Part shown: positions 1 to 9,710 of the stretch, one piece after another
How the letters are laid out: each line of letters starts with the position of its first letter
Numbering within the stretch: the stretch's first letter is position 1
Source: Sorghum bicolor
Taxonomy: Eukaryota; Streptophyta; Magnoliopsida; Poales; Poaceae
Reading direction: 5' to 3'
Assembly: GCF_000003195.3 (NCBI RefSeq)
Contig: NC_012877.2
Location: 16,113,344-16,177,343 of the forward strand
DNA: 64,000 nt
The notes under the pieces: model-generated
What the model saw: only the letters and a program-made list of their open reading frames with translations
The model's database searches: none
Told to the model about the DNA's origin: nothing
Program-made: the position numbers and the translations under genes

Positions 1-1
1 C

Positions 2-277
2 TATGAAGTAGTACTAGACAAAGTACCTTTGTTGTGTGACAACGAAAGTGCCGTAAAACTTGCAAACAACCCGGTTCAACACACCCGCACAAAACATATT
101 GACATCCGCCACCACTTCCTTAGGGATCATGTTGCTAAAGGTGACATATCTCTAGAGAATGTGGGAACGGAAAATCAATTGGCGGATATCTTCACAAAAC
201 CTCTAGATGAAGCTCGGTTTTGTATGTTGAGAAATGAACTTAATGTACTTGACCTCTCTAACTTCACTAAAAGATAA
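2..277 (+). CDS. Copia polyprotein, C-terminal RNase H end (partial)
   Basis: RNase H removes the RNA strand during reverse transcription of the element. The open frame runs from the window edge to TAA at 275-277. It holds the copia-type motifs LLCDNESAVKLANNP, then HTRTKHIDIRHHF (Asp in HIDIRHHF), and ends with the family signature QLADIFTKPLDEARF. Only the last quarter of the domain is present because the window starts inside the gene. The first listed Met is internal, so the frame should be read as a continuation from upstream. Confidence 0.92.
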   Translation, partial: YEVVLDKVPLLCDNESAVKLANNPVQHTRTKHIDIRHHFLRDHVAKGDISLENVGTENQLADIFTKPLDEARFCMLRNELNVLDLSNFTKR

Positions 278-1623
278 AGTTGTGTGTTGAATCGTATAAA
301 TAACTTTTGCTTTGCATGTCATGCATACAAAAACTAAAGTTCAACTTGCATGTAGGGCTTGTCTAACGTGGTTAAGATAACCCCCTTGTGTGTGTGAAAA
401 AGCTTAACCTTGGATCAAACTTGACAAGCATTAGTTTACTTTCAAGTATTGCATTATAACTCATATCATATGCATGCTTGTTGATTAACCATTTCTTTTC
501 GATTATTCTTTGAGCATCCGCTGTGTTCGTCCATAGATAGGGGGAGCATTCAAAGCTCATTGTAATTCTAACCCCTAGCTTTATGGCCATATGATGCTCC
601 TTGGTGATTTCTCGAATTATTTTCATAAAATCTACTAAGCCTATAGCTAAATATTTGTGAAAATTTGAGGGTTTGAGAGAAGTCACTCATACCAGTTCCA
701 TTTAGTGTTTATTTGTGTGCTTTTGAAGATGGAACTTGGTTGGGTCAAAGTCGGGCGTAGTGCTAAGTTGAAAAAGTGCTCAGAGGAGCACCGGACGCTG
801 CCTCCGTGCGTCCGGTGTGGTGAGTGTGCCAGACTGCACTCACCGGACGCAGGAACAGTGTCCCTGCAGCGTCCGGTGAGGTGTGTCCGGTGCTCACCTG
901 GCGTGCCCTAGGGCACCGGACGCTAAAGCCAGCGTCCGGTGGCCATCGTCCGGTGAGTTGCAGTTTTGCAAACCTCTCTGCGCATGAGTCCGGTGGTCAC
1001 CGGACGCGTCCGGTGCCACTTTAAGTGCGTCTGGTGACCCCACGGCGGGCGCTTAAAGCCCGCGCCCAGGGGGTTTCGCGGGCGGTTTCTTTTCTTTCCT
1101 CGCGAAGTCGCCCGCGCCTGTGCCCTAACCTCGTCGCCAGACCGCCGCCGCCGTCGATCTTCGTCGATCTCCGGCGTCCTCAAGTGTTTCCCCACGGCAC
1201 ACATCTTCTTCCAGGCCTCCTCCCTTCCTTCTCCTCGCGCAGGGATTTCTTTCCTGCGGAGTGGTTAGGGTTTGGGTGAGTTCTAGGTTCTCAACCTCAA
1301 GGTGTTTGATTTATTGTGTGAATGAATTAGATTGTTGTTTTGGACAGCGATCTGATTTGTTCCATCTGTACAGCACCTTGAGGAGAAGATTCGTGGTCTC
1401 CGGCAGTCTTCGATCGCGTTATCTCATCCAGAACGCGTCTCTTCCTCAGATCGTAAGCCGTTCTCGACCGTTTCTTATCTATTCTTGCGATCTATAGGGT
1501 TTTCTCACCTCTAGTCGTTATGTGTGCTTATGTATACCCTATCTTGTCTATTCTCTGCAGTGCGTTGATCTTCTTTGTCAGTTGATTGTTTGTCGGCCGT
1601 TCGATCAGTCAGTAGTTCTTGCA
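278..1623 (+). other. Spacer between pol and env-like frame, with palindrome array
   Basis: No convincing coding frame lies here. Bases 785-1030 hold a dense array of CACCGGACGC and its inverse GCGTCCGGTG, including a perfect 18-bp palindrome CACCGGACGCGTCCGGTG at 998-1015. Downstream, pyrimidine-rich tracts ending in AG (for example ctattctctgcag ending at 1560) could be splice acceptors for a spliced env-like mRNA. That use is an inference from what is known of envelope-like genes in this genus. Confidence 0.6.
785..1030. repeat. Sirevirus GTCCGGTG palindrome array (internal)
   Basis: At least nine copies of CACCGGACGC or its reverse complement lie within 250 bp, often paired so that each pair could fold as a hairpin with a short loop (for example 789-817). 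Some copies carry single changes. The same decamer recurs in the 3' LTR (5100-5460) and in the solo LTR at 8220-8620. Sireviruses of grasses are known to carry such conserved palindromic motifs in their non-coding regions; their function is not settled. Confidence 0.8.
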
Positions 1624-4203
1624 ATGGCATGTTGCAAGAATGTCAGTGGTCCGGCAGCTAGCACTGGAGGTTCCTCCGGCGGTGATGGTGGAGGTGATCC
1701 TCCCTGTCGCCTATCAGCGGCAGAAAAAGGCAAAGGCAAGAAGCTAGCCACCAAGAAGCGCAAGGCTAGTGACAGAGAGGCTGTGGTGGCAGAGGCAGTT
1801 GCAGCAGCAGCTGAGGCAGCTGAGAGAGGAGGACGCTCAGGTGCTCTGAGGATTGGGGATGACCTCATGCCACAGCAGCGGCATGCAGTTCTTGAGACAG
1901 AGGCACTACATGGATCCCCTCCAGGCACCGTTATGATTGGAGGTCAGCGGGTCAGGCTTGTGGTCAGAGATCTAGCTCAGGAGGATCCAGATATAGAGAC
2001 AGAGGCCCAGGCAGAGGATCTAGCAGAGGCATAGGAGCAGCCCCTCAGGAGGTCGACTCGTGCACGTACCCAGGCCACTACTCGGACTGGTACGCCGGGC
2101 CAGTCTACCTCCACTGCTCGTGCCACACCAGCTAGAGGCACACCAGCTTCTCGTCAGAGACTAGTCAGGATTCACAGGGATCTTACCCTTGTGTCAGCCA
2201 GAGAGATCCAGCAGCTGCAGTTCGTTCTGTTTCCTACCTGGTTTCCAGCTGCTAGGGATCCCCGAGCCGGTGCCAAGTTCTACACAGTCGTCCAGGAGGA
2301 CATCTACGATGCACTGGTTCGCTCTCAGTCTCAGTTCAGGGAGCACAGAGTGATTGACCTTGAGATACTGGGGAACGTGGTTGGAGCAGACATCCGTCAG
2401 TACTTCACCTACCTCCACGGACTCCCAAAGTTGCTAGCTCTCCTTGGTACTTACTATGAGCAGTGCGTTCGAGAGTTCTACGCGTTAGTGTGGGTGTCTC
2501 CAGAGCATAGCTATATCCACTATGCACTGGCAGGGACAGACAATAGAGTCACAGCTCAGAGGGCCAGAGAGGTACTTGGTTTGAGAGCCTACTCCACCAG
2601 GATTCACCAGCTATGCTACGGGAACTTCGAGCCCCCTCGTCGTCCTCATGGTGGTGAGATACCACCGGTTGACTTCGTGGCTCCTTGTTTCCGTCCGCCG
2701 TTTGGAGAGGGCTCCAGCAGGACAGTAGGAGACTTGACACGCCCAGCTAGGATCCTCGACTTTGTGTTGAGGAAGACTCTTCTCCCCAGGACAGGCTACA
2801 GAGATGGATTCACTCGTATCCAGCAGTGGCTCGTAGCTCACCTCATCTCGCAGACACCTTTTGACTTGTGGGACTTGATAGTCTCAGAGATCGAGGACAC
2901 TATCTCAGAGAGCTACAGGGGACGGCGTCAGTTGCCATACGCACACTAGATCACTCTTCTTATCCTTCGTGCTAGGCCCGTACCTCTGCCAGCTCACTTG
3001 CAGAGGGAGTTGACCGACTCAGACACCGTCTTTGCCCACTACGACCCCAGGCACATGTTGAGAGCGCACAACGACCTCTGAGCTACTCCTCCTCCTCGTG
3101 CACCACGTGGACCGGTGCCCCCTCCTTCTCCTAGGGGCACTCGCAGTACAACAACAGTTCCAGAGACTGAGGAGCAGTAGGACATAGCTATTGGAGCTTT
3201 CGCAGATGCAGAGGCTGAGGGAGAGTTTGACTTTGCCTCCGACAGCTCTGATGATGACTATCAGCTGCCAGTGTCAGACCTCCCTCCTAGAGCACACGAC
3301 CATGAGGCAGGAGGCTCTTCGGGTACTTCAGACCCCGCTTTGCTTGCTATCTTAGAGGGCGTGAGGGCAGATCAGCGCTGAGTAGCTGAGGAGTAGGCGA
3401 GGAGAGACAGAGACCAGGCTGCCATCAATGCAGCCGTGCAGGCTAGGCAGGATGAGCTCCAGCGACAGTTTCTCACCTTTCAGGAGCAGCAACTTGCGTT
3501 CCAGGCCCAGCAGACAGTGATGATGGCCGCTATCATGGCCGCCTCAGGGATTCAGATTCCTCAGATTCAGCTCCCAGGCACTTCGACTGTCAGGCCACCC
3601 ACTCCAGCTCCGCAGACTCAGAGTCAGTCACAGCAGCCTCTCTAGCTACCCGCTCAGAGTCAGCCGTTCTCCACGCCTTAGCACCAGGTCTCTCAGGGTG
3701 CTATCTCCTCTGGCTTTGAGCAGGTACCTCAGTTTACACCTCTCTGCTCTGGTTTCACTCCACAGTCAGCGTCAGCATCACAACTTGTGTTGGACACATC
3801 GATAGATCCGCACCTCAGCTTCACTTACAGTGCTCTGACTGGTGACCCTACGCCTCCACCTCTACAGGCTCCTGCAGCTTTTACGGCGCCAGTCACCACT
3901 ACAGAGCGTCTGTCGTCGTCTGTAGCATCGTCCGAGCAGCTTGCACCGTCTTCCACCGTGCCAGAGACGTCAGCTACAGCGATCGAGTCTGTGCCAGCTT
4001 CGTCAGCAGGACTCGAGCAGCCAGCACAGCCAGTGATGGCTCCAGCACCTTCAGAGCAGACTCGGACCGCTTCGCCAGCTCATGCAGCTTCAGAGGGTCA
4101 CTCCACCTCCTCCGCCTCGACGGCCGATGGTTCAGACGATGCAGCTCGCTTCGAGGCCGTGCCGAGGGACTCGACTCCTCCACCGCCTCCTCCGTCTTCT
4201 TAG
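1624..4203 (+). pseudogene. Env-like ORF of Sirevirus, eight in-frame stops
   Basis: One reading frame continues for about 860 codons from ATG 1624 to TAG 4201-4203. It is broken by eight stops: TAG at 2032, 2947, 3178, 3394, 3643 and 3679, and TGA at 3079 and 3379. No indel is needed. The N-terminal part is Gly/Ser- and Lys-rich. The middle (about 2190-2950) is the best conserved block of the envelope-like protein of this genus, with FVLFPTWFPAARDP and LGLRAYSTRIHQLCYGNF. A Gln-rich coiled stretch follows (3400-3640), then a Pro/Ser/Thr-rich tail ending in polyproline. No obvious signal peptide or membrane helix is seen, so an envelope role is by position and family only. The regular TAG/TGA pattern fits C-to-T decay. 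Confidence 0.8.
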
Positions 4204-4658
4204 GTTTTTGGCGCTGGATGCCAAAGTGGGAGAGAGTGTGAGTATGAGAGTTAGGAGTTAGGGGGAGCTAGAGATCTAGAGAGTGCTTTTATTCTTTTGA
4301 GATACTTTTATGTGTGCTACTCCATCATGCATCACGTCTACTTTTATGCATTGCATTTGTGTGAGATACACTTTGGTTGTGAGACATGACTTGTGCTTAA
4401 TGTGATATCCTAATGTCATGTGTTTGGCTCATATTACCTTTGCTTCCGTGTTTTACTCCGATGTACTTATGAGCCTTGTGTTATATCCTGTTGTATACCA
4501 CTCACATATTTGGATGCAGGATGTTGGACTTGGTTGATATAAGCATGACTAATCCCTTTGCTCTTATTGTATCATGCTTATTGAAACCATATCATTTGAA
4601 AACCTCAATTTTTTTCATACTCGAGGTTATTGTCATCAATCACCAAAAAGGGGAAGAT
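4204..4658 (+). other. 3' untranslated region and polypurine tract
   Basis: AT-rich, without coding potential. A purine run AAAAAGGGGAAGA at 4645-4657 directly abuts the LTR start TG at 4659 and is the expected plus-strand primer. A second purine run TTAGGGGGAGC lies at 4258-4268. Extra tract-like motifs upstream of the 3' LTR are usual in Sireviruses. Confidence 0.75.
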
Positions 4659-6204
4659 TGAAAGAGCATCTAGGCCCCTAGTGATTTCGGTGATTAATGA
4701 CAATATTGATTACTATGACTAACGTGTGTTTTGCAGAGGTAAAGTCATAGGTAAGGTCATGGTAATAGGTACTCGATGGACAGGGACGTACATGCCTACT
4801 TAATAGTGGAAATCGTTTCGGTTTTCAAAGGATGGATGGACATCGTCAAGACTAGACTAGGTCTAAGTGCCATATGGTGAAGAAGGGCACTTAGAGTAGT
4901 TTAGGACTTTGTTTTCCTTTGACCGTACTATTAAGAGGGGCTTTGATCTAGTAGCTTGACTTAGGCAAGGCTTTAGGTTTAGGTGTGGTGCACACTTGGT
5001 AAACCTAGCACTAGGCAGCTCAGAGATAGTCCTTAGATCGAGAGGAACCAACTTCGTTTTGGAGTGATCGTGTTTCGACGAAGTTAGGGTGCCCAAGGGG
5101 GCACCGGACGCTGCACCGGACGCTCTGTGAGTGCGTCCGGTGAGGTCCTTAGCCGTTGGCTCAGTGCGGTGCTTAGGGTTAGGCACCGGACGCTGGCACC
5201 GGACTCACCGGGCAGCGTCCGGTCCCATACCCACGGAGGTTGTAAACCTGCCCGAGCACCGGACGCTAGCACCGGACGCACCGGGTAGCGTCCGGTCCCA
5301 TGCGCAGGGCGCATGTAAAACTTCCCCGAGCACCGGACGGTGCACCGGACGCTGGAAGTTAGCGTCTGGTGACCTGTCAGAAGCAAGTACAGTTAGCTGT
5401 TATGGAGCACCGGACGCTCGGTGCAGTGCGTCCGGTGCAACATAACGTGCGTCCGGTGACCCCGTTTTCAGTGGAAAACGGTTGGCCGACCTTTGGACTT
5501 CGTGGGTAGTATTTATACTCCTCCACCTCGTCCATGAGAGGTCTCTTGCCCATTTGAACATCAGAGAAACTTGTTGTGGAGCAAGAGAGTAGCAAGAGCC
5601 TAGAGAGGATTGAGATTTGAGTGATTTCTTGAGAGAATCCTTCTCTAGTGAATTCCAAGAGTCAAGTGTGCATCCACCACTCTCTAGAGCCTTGTTTGGG
5701 TCAAGTGAGAGTTCTTTGCTTGTTACTCTTGGTGATCGCCATCACCTAGACGGTTCGGTGGTGATTGGAGGCACGAAGACCGCCTAGAGTTCTTGTGAGT
5801 GGCTCGTGTCAAGCTTGTGAGCGGTTTTGGGCGATTCACCACGACGGAGTGTCGAAGAATCAGCCCGTAGAGAGCACTTGGTCCTTGCGCGGATCAAGGG
5901 GGAGCAAGACCCTTGCGCGGGTGCTCCAACGAGGACTAGTGGAGAGTGGCGACTCTCCGATACCTCGGCAAAACATCGCCGAGCACTTTCTTCCACTACT
6001 CCTTTACATTCTAGCATTTACTTTGTGTTTTTACATTCTTAGAATTGCCTTGCTAGAATAGGATTGGAACTAGGTTGCAAAACTTTTATCCGGTAGTTCT
6101 CTAGGTCACACTAGGCACAAGGGGTGAAATTGGAGCTTATAGGTTGCTTAAATTTTTAGAGAAGCCCAATTCACCCCCCCCTCTTGGCCATCTTGATCCT
6201 TTCA
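4659..6204 (+). repeat. Sirevirus 3' LTR (1,546 bp)
   Basis: It starts TGAAAGAGCATCTAGGCCCC after the polypurine tract and ends CTTGATCCTTTCA. Bases 5100-5460 hold a second cluster of CACCGGACGC and GCGTCCGGTG motifs. A TATA-like TATTTATA lies near 5510, about 50 bp after the cluster. The terminal CCCCCCCCTCTTGGCCATC and CTTTCA are shared in form with the solo LTR ending at 9038. Confidence 0.9.
5100..5462. repeat. CACCGGACGC palindrome cluster in LTR U3
   Basis: More than a dozen direct and inverted copies of CACCGGACGC lie upstream of the TATA-like box, some with changes such as CACCGGACTC or GCGTCTGGTG. Repeated blocks of 60-70 bp (around 5184, 5255 and 5330) suggest tandem growth of a unit. 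The location just upstream of the probable promoter makes a regulatory or chromatin role plausible but unproven. Confidence 0.75.
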
Positions 6205-6615
6205 AGATTCAACTAAGGTAAAAAAGACTCTTACATATAAGGTATATTTGAATAACTATAGAAAAAGAAACAATAACTGTCTATTCCTTTGTCCCCCCTA
6301 GTTACGATAAATTCTTCATCGGCTCCTGCTTCAAGCCCTCATCGACTTCTGCCCCATCGGCACATATATGCCTTTCTAGCAGCAGTTTTCACGCCCTCCT
6401 CCATCGGCATCGGCAACCATAAGTCTTATCGGCAACAACCAGTAGATGTCATTTTCAACCCTGGGCCAACAAAATCCTTCCACTAACCATCACCTGTCAT
6501 CGGCACCATCTGTATCAGCTATCGGCATTCTCTATCAATCTGGCACAGCAACCTCCCTACTACTGATCAGTTCTCCTTAATAATCTTGACTCATACCCAA
6601 AAAATGATGTCAACA
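6205..6615 (-). repeat. Left (3') LTR remnant of outer gypsy element
   Basis: This aligns with 27327-27736, from AAGATTC/ACTAAGG to GTCAACA, with scattered substitutions. The first 365 bp expected by comparison with the right LTR are absent because the copia element inserted at this point; they should lie left of the window. Confidence 0.88.
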
Positions 6616-7600
6616 CATGCCCTCCAATTTTTCAGTATGAAATCATTAATGCTCCAAAATTTACTCCAGATAATGATGATCTTTTCACAATTACTTTCCT
6701 TTTGGTAAAAATCTATTACCAAATCCAAACAAACTCAGCCCTGATCTTTGCATCTTAGTAAACATCACAGATCTCTCAACCACCCGCACCCCGATCAATG
6801 CTAATTCATAGGGAAAACCACCTATCGGCAAAGGCTTGATATCAAGATAGGCTGCCGATGGTTTATTAAAATATTGTGCACAGTAAAATATCTTCAAAAT
6901 CAAGATTACTTGCCATCAAATCATCTGTCCAATTTCTTGATTGTCGTACGAATAGTTACCATATCCATCTGAACAACCTCGAATTTTACGGATGTGGCAG
7001 AGAGATAAGTCTAAAATGCCCCCACTAAACTCAACTTATAAATACTTCCTTCCCCAGCACTCATCTTCTACCTTGCCATCCTCCATCTCCAATCTCATCT
7101 CTTCCGGCGGCGACCTCGACGAGAAAATCTAGAACTTCGACAGCGAAAAGCTCTTCTACGGCAGGACCCTCAAGCAAGGACCTTCAAGCCCTTGGTCTCA
7201 TCCTCATCTCTCTTGGAAGAAATGGCCATCAACTTCAACATACACGAGGTCAATCCCGTTTCTATCCCTTTTAACTGCAGTTCCCCCTATTCTTGCAAGT
7301 TCCTATACTCAGTATTTTCCTTTTCTTTTCCTTTGTTTTTCTGATCTTTCAAACTTAGGAACTGAGCAACAAAATAGTTATTCCAACTGATCAACCCCAC
7401 ATTCAATGTTTGGGCCCGATGGGTAACCCAGATCTAACCGATGTAGTAAACGCAGAAACCAACAGAATCCCTTTTAGAGCCGAAAATTTCTCTTTGGATC
7501 TATAGAAAGATACTTTCCGATCCTAGCCAAAAACCACTAAGGGATGGAAGGATTGGTTTCTGAGAGTTAGCAGGGCTAACAAAGTATATTGGGCCGAACG

Positions 7601-9038
7601 TGAAAGCCCAAGTTTGGTTTTGGTAATTAATGACACCAAGTTGCTAATGCCTTGTGTTTAAGTGATTTGAGTTAGGCATAGCAACACATATGATGAAGGT
7701 GCATGGTGGCATAGAAAGGTGACCACATGATCACAAAGGGATGAAGCATGAAGTAAAGATCATGGTGATAGATGAGGAGCAAAGTTATCAAGGCAAAGGT
7801 AGAAACATAGGGTTTTACTTTTGCCGGTCTAAGATGAGTAGAGAAGTGATTGACTGGGTTTAGGATAGATAGCCGACTATCAAGAGGGGAAATCACGGTC
7901 TTCTCTCGAATCAAGTGCTACTAGGTCTACATCTTGAGCATATGCATTAGGATCTAGTAAAGTGCTAACCTAACTCCTTTGGTTAAAATGTTTGTGAAAA
8001 GCTAACACACTTGCACTTTGGTGGTGGACACTTGTTGGTGTTAGCACATTTGCAAAGGAGGTGGAGTTCCTAGGGTTGAGAGGGGTTTGGGTTGCCTCTC
8101 TCCCTCCCGCCGAGCTTGCGAGGCGGGATTCGGCGCTTTTGAGAAAAATAAGTGTATATTTTCTATTGCGCCGGTGGGAATTCTGGTGAAGTCACGGGAG
8201 TGTTTTCTCAGTGAGAAACACTCACCGGACGCTAAGTGCCGAGGCACTGGACGCTGCCCTCAGAGTTCGGTGTGCTTGACCCTGCTAGGGTTGAGCACCG
8301 AACGCACTCTGAGAGCATCCGGTGGTTAGCGTCTGGTGTAAGGGAGTTTGCAACCCTCTCTGTGTTTAAGTCCGGTGAGCACCGGATGCTTAGAGGTGCG
8401 TCCGGTGGCTCACGTCCGGTGACCCTGTAGGTTTGCGGAACTCTCTGCGCATGAGTCCGATGTGCACCGGACGCGTGCGGTGTGGACTTGCAGAGCGTCT
8501 GGTGTGTTACAGGTAGCCGTTAGAAACTGACACGCGAGATCAAAGAGGGACACATGGCTTTTCCCTGAGCACCAGACGCTGGGGGTCAAGCATCCGGTGA
8601 TCACTTAGTAGCGTCCGGTGCCCTCGATTTCAGCCCAGTGAAAGTGACCAACGGCTAGTTCCTTGAGGGGGCTTATAAATTGAGGGTGGCCAGCTTTGGG
8701 AGGTTCTCTCTTGCACATTTTGATTACTTGAGACATACATTGAGCTAGAGAACACTCCCTCCACTCATCTCCTTGCTTGATTGCTAATCTTAGTGAGGTT
8801 GAGTGAGATTCAAGTGCATTGCTTTGAGAGTTGCATTTAGTGGCACTTGTTTCTTGAGTTTGCTGCGGATTTCTTGTTACTCTTGGGTGTTTCCCTACGC
8901 CCTAGACGGCTTCGAGCAGCGGTGGTGTTGAGCTCGTGATTGGAGATTGTTTCGAGCCATTTGTTTTACTAACTTGCTTAGTGAAGTTTGTAGAAATTTT
9001 AAATAGGCTATTCACCCCCTAGCCATTTGGACCTTTCA
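7601..9038 (+). mobile_element. Solo LTR of a second Sirevirus family
   Basis: It starts TGAAAGCCCAAGTTTGG and ends TTGGACCTTTCA, with no internal coding region, so it is a solo LTR of 1,438 bp. Flanks are GAACG (7596-7600) and AAACG (9039-9043), a 5-bp duplication with one G/A change. Bases 8222-8620 hold the CACCGGACGC/GCGTCCGGTG motif cluster, and a TATAAATT box lies at 8671-8678. It interrupts exon 2 of the plant-mobile-domain gene; deleting it and one duplication restores frame at a Glu-Arg-Lys junction. Confidence 0.9.
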
Positions 9039-9203
9039 AAACGTAAGGTAGACCAGTGCATCAGGCTCTCCATTGCCGATATGGAGAAAAACGAGTCAAT
9101 GATGACAACAGCTGCGTACTTCTGGTCAGATACTTTCAATGCTTTCATGTTCGGTCATGGCCCAGCTTCCCCCAGTCTTGCCGATGTGCTCATGCTTACA
9201 GGC

Positions 9204-9662
9204 TGTGGGGGTATAAACCCCTATACCCTTACGGCTAGACTTCGGCCAGGAGGCTTGGCCCATTACGAGACGAGTTCAAGGCTTGATCCGACAACCTGGA
9301 GTTTCGCGCAAGGAAACAAGATGTGGAGATCAAGCAGGATTCTAGTCGGTTAGAATAGGAATTGATATCGAATTATCCATGGCAATTGTAACCGACTAGG
9401 ATTAGTTTCTAGATCTGTAACCCTGCCCTCCAGACTATATAAGGAGGGGCAAGGGACCCCCCTAGGACAGATTATCTCTCAACACAATCCAATACAACCA
9501 GACGCAGGACGTAGGTATTACGCCAACTCGGCGACCGAACCTGGATAAAAAGCTTGTCCGTGTCTTGCGTCACCATCGAGTTCGTAGTTTGCGCACCGTC
9601 TACCGATAAACTACTACCGTGGGTATACCCCAAGGTAGACTGCCGACTAGCTTTCGTCGACA
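9204..9662 (+). repeat. 5' LTR of inner Tat-type element
   Basis: It begins TGTGGGGGTATAAACCCC and ends CTTTCGTCGACA. A TATA box TATATAA at 9436-9442 lies about 225 bp before the LTR end and is followed by a GGAGGGGCAAGGG stretch, which is the likely transcription start region. It is bounded on the left by the target duplication and on the right by the primer-binding site. Confidence 0.95.
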
Positions 9663-9663
9663 G

Positions 9664-9681
9664 TGGCGCGCCAGGTAGGGG
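9664..9681 (+). other. Primer-binding site
   Basis: TGGCGCGCCAGGTAGGGG begins two bases after the LTR end and is the expected site for priming by the 3' end of a host tRNA. The TGGCGCGCC core is common to this clade in grasses. The exact tRNA cannot be assigned by eye. Confidence 0.85.
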
Positions 9682-9710
9682 GTGTGCGTGCAACTTTTCC
9701 GGCGAACAAG

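Larger units (their letters stand above)
1..6204 (+). mobile_element. Ty1/copia Sirevirus-type retrotransposon, 3' part
   Basis: The window opens inside pol. In order, the sequence shows the end of copia RNase H (2-277), a spacer with palindromic repeats, a long env-like frame (1624-4203), a purine tract (4644-4657) and a 3' LTR (4659-6204) that starts TGAAAGAG and ends CCTTTCA. An extra frame between pol and the 3' LTR, GTCCGGTG palindromes and an AAAAGGGGAAGAT tract are typical of the Sirevirus genus. The base after the LTR resumes an unrelated LTR (that of the gypsy element ending at 27736), so this copia inserted into that LTR; the expected 5-bp duplication is AGATT (6205-6209). The partner site and 5' half lie left of the window. 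Confidence 0.9.

Noticed and set aside
785..1204. Overlapping ORFs on both strands in the palindrome array
   Set aside because: Open frames arise from the GC-rich repeated decamer; no protein similarity is seen.
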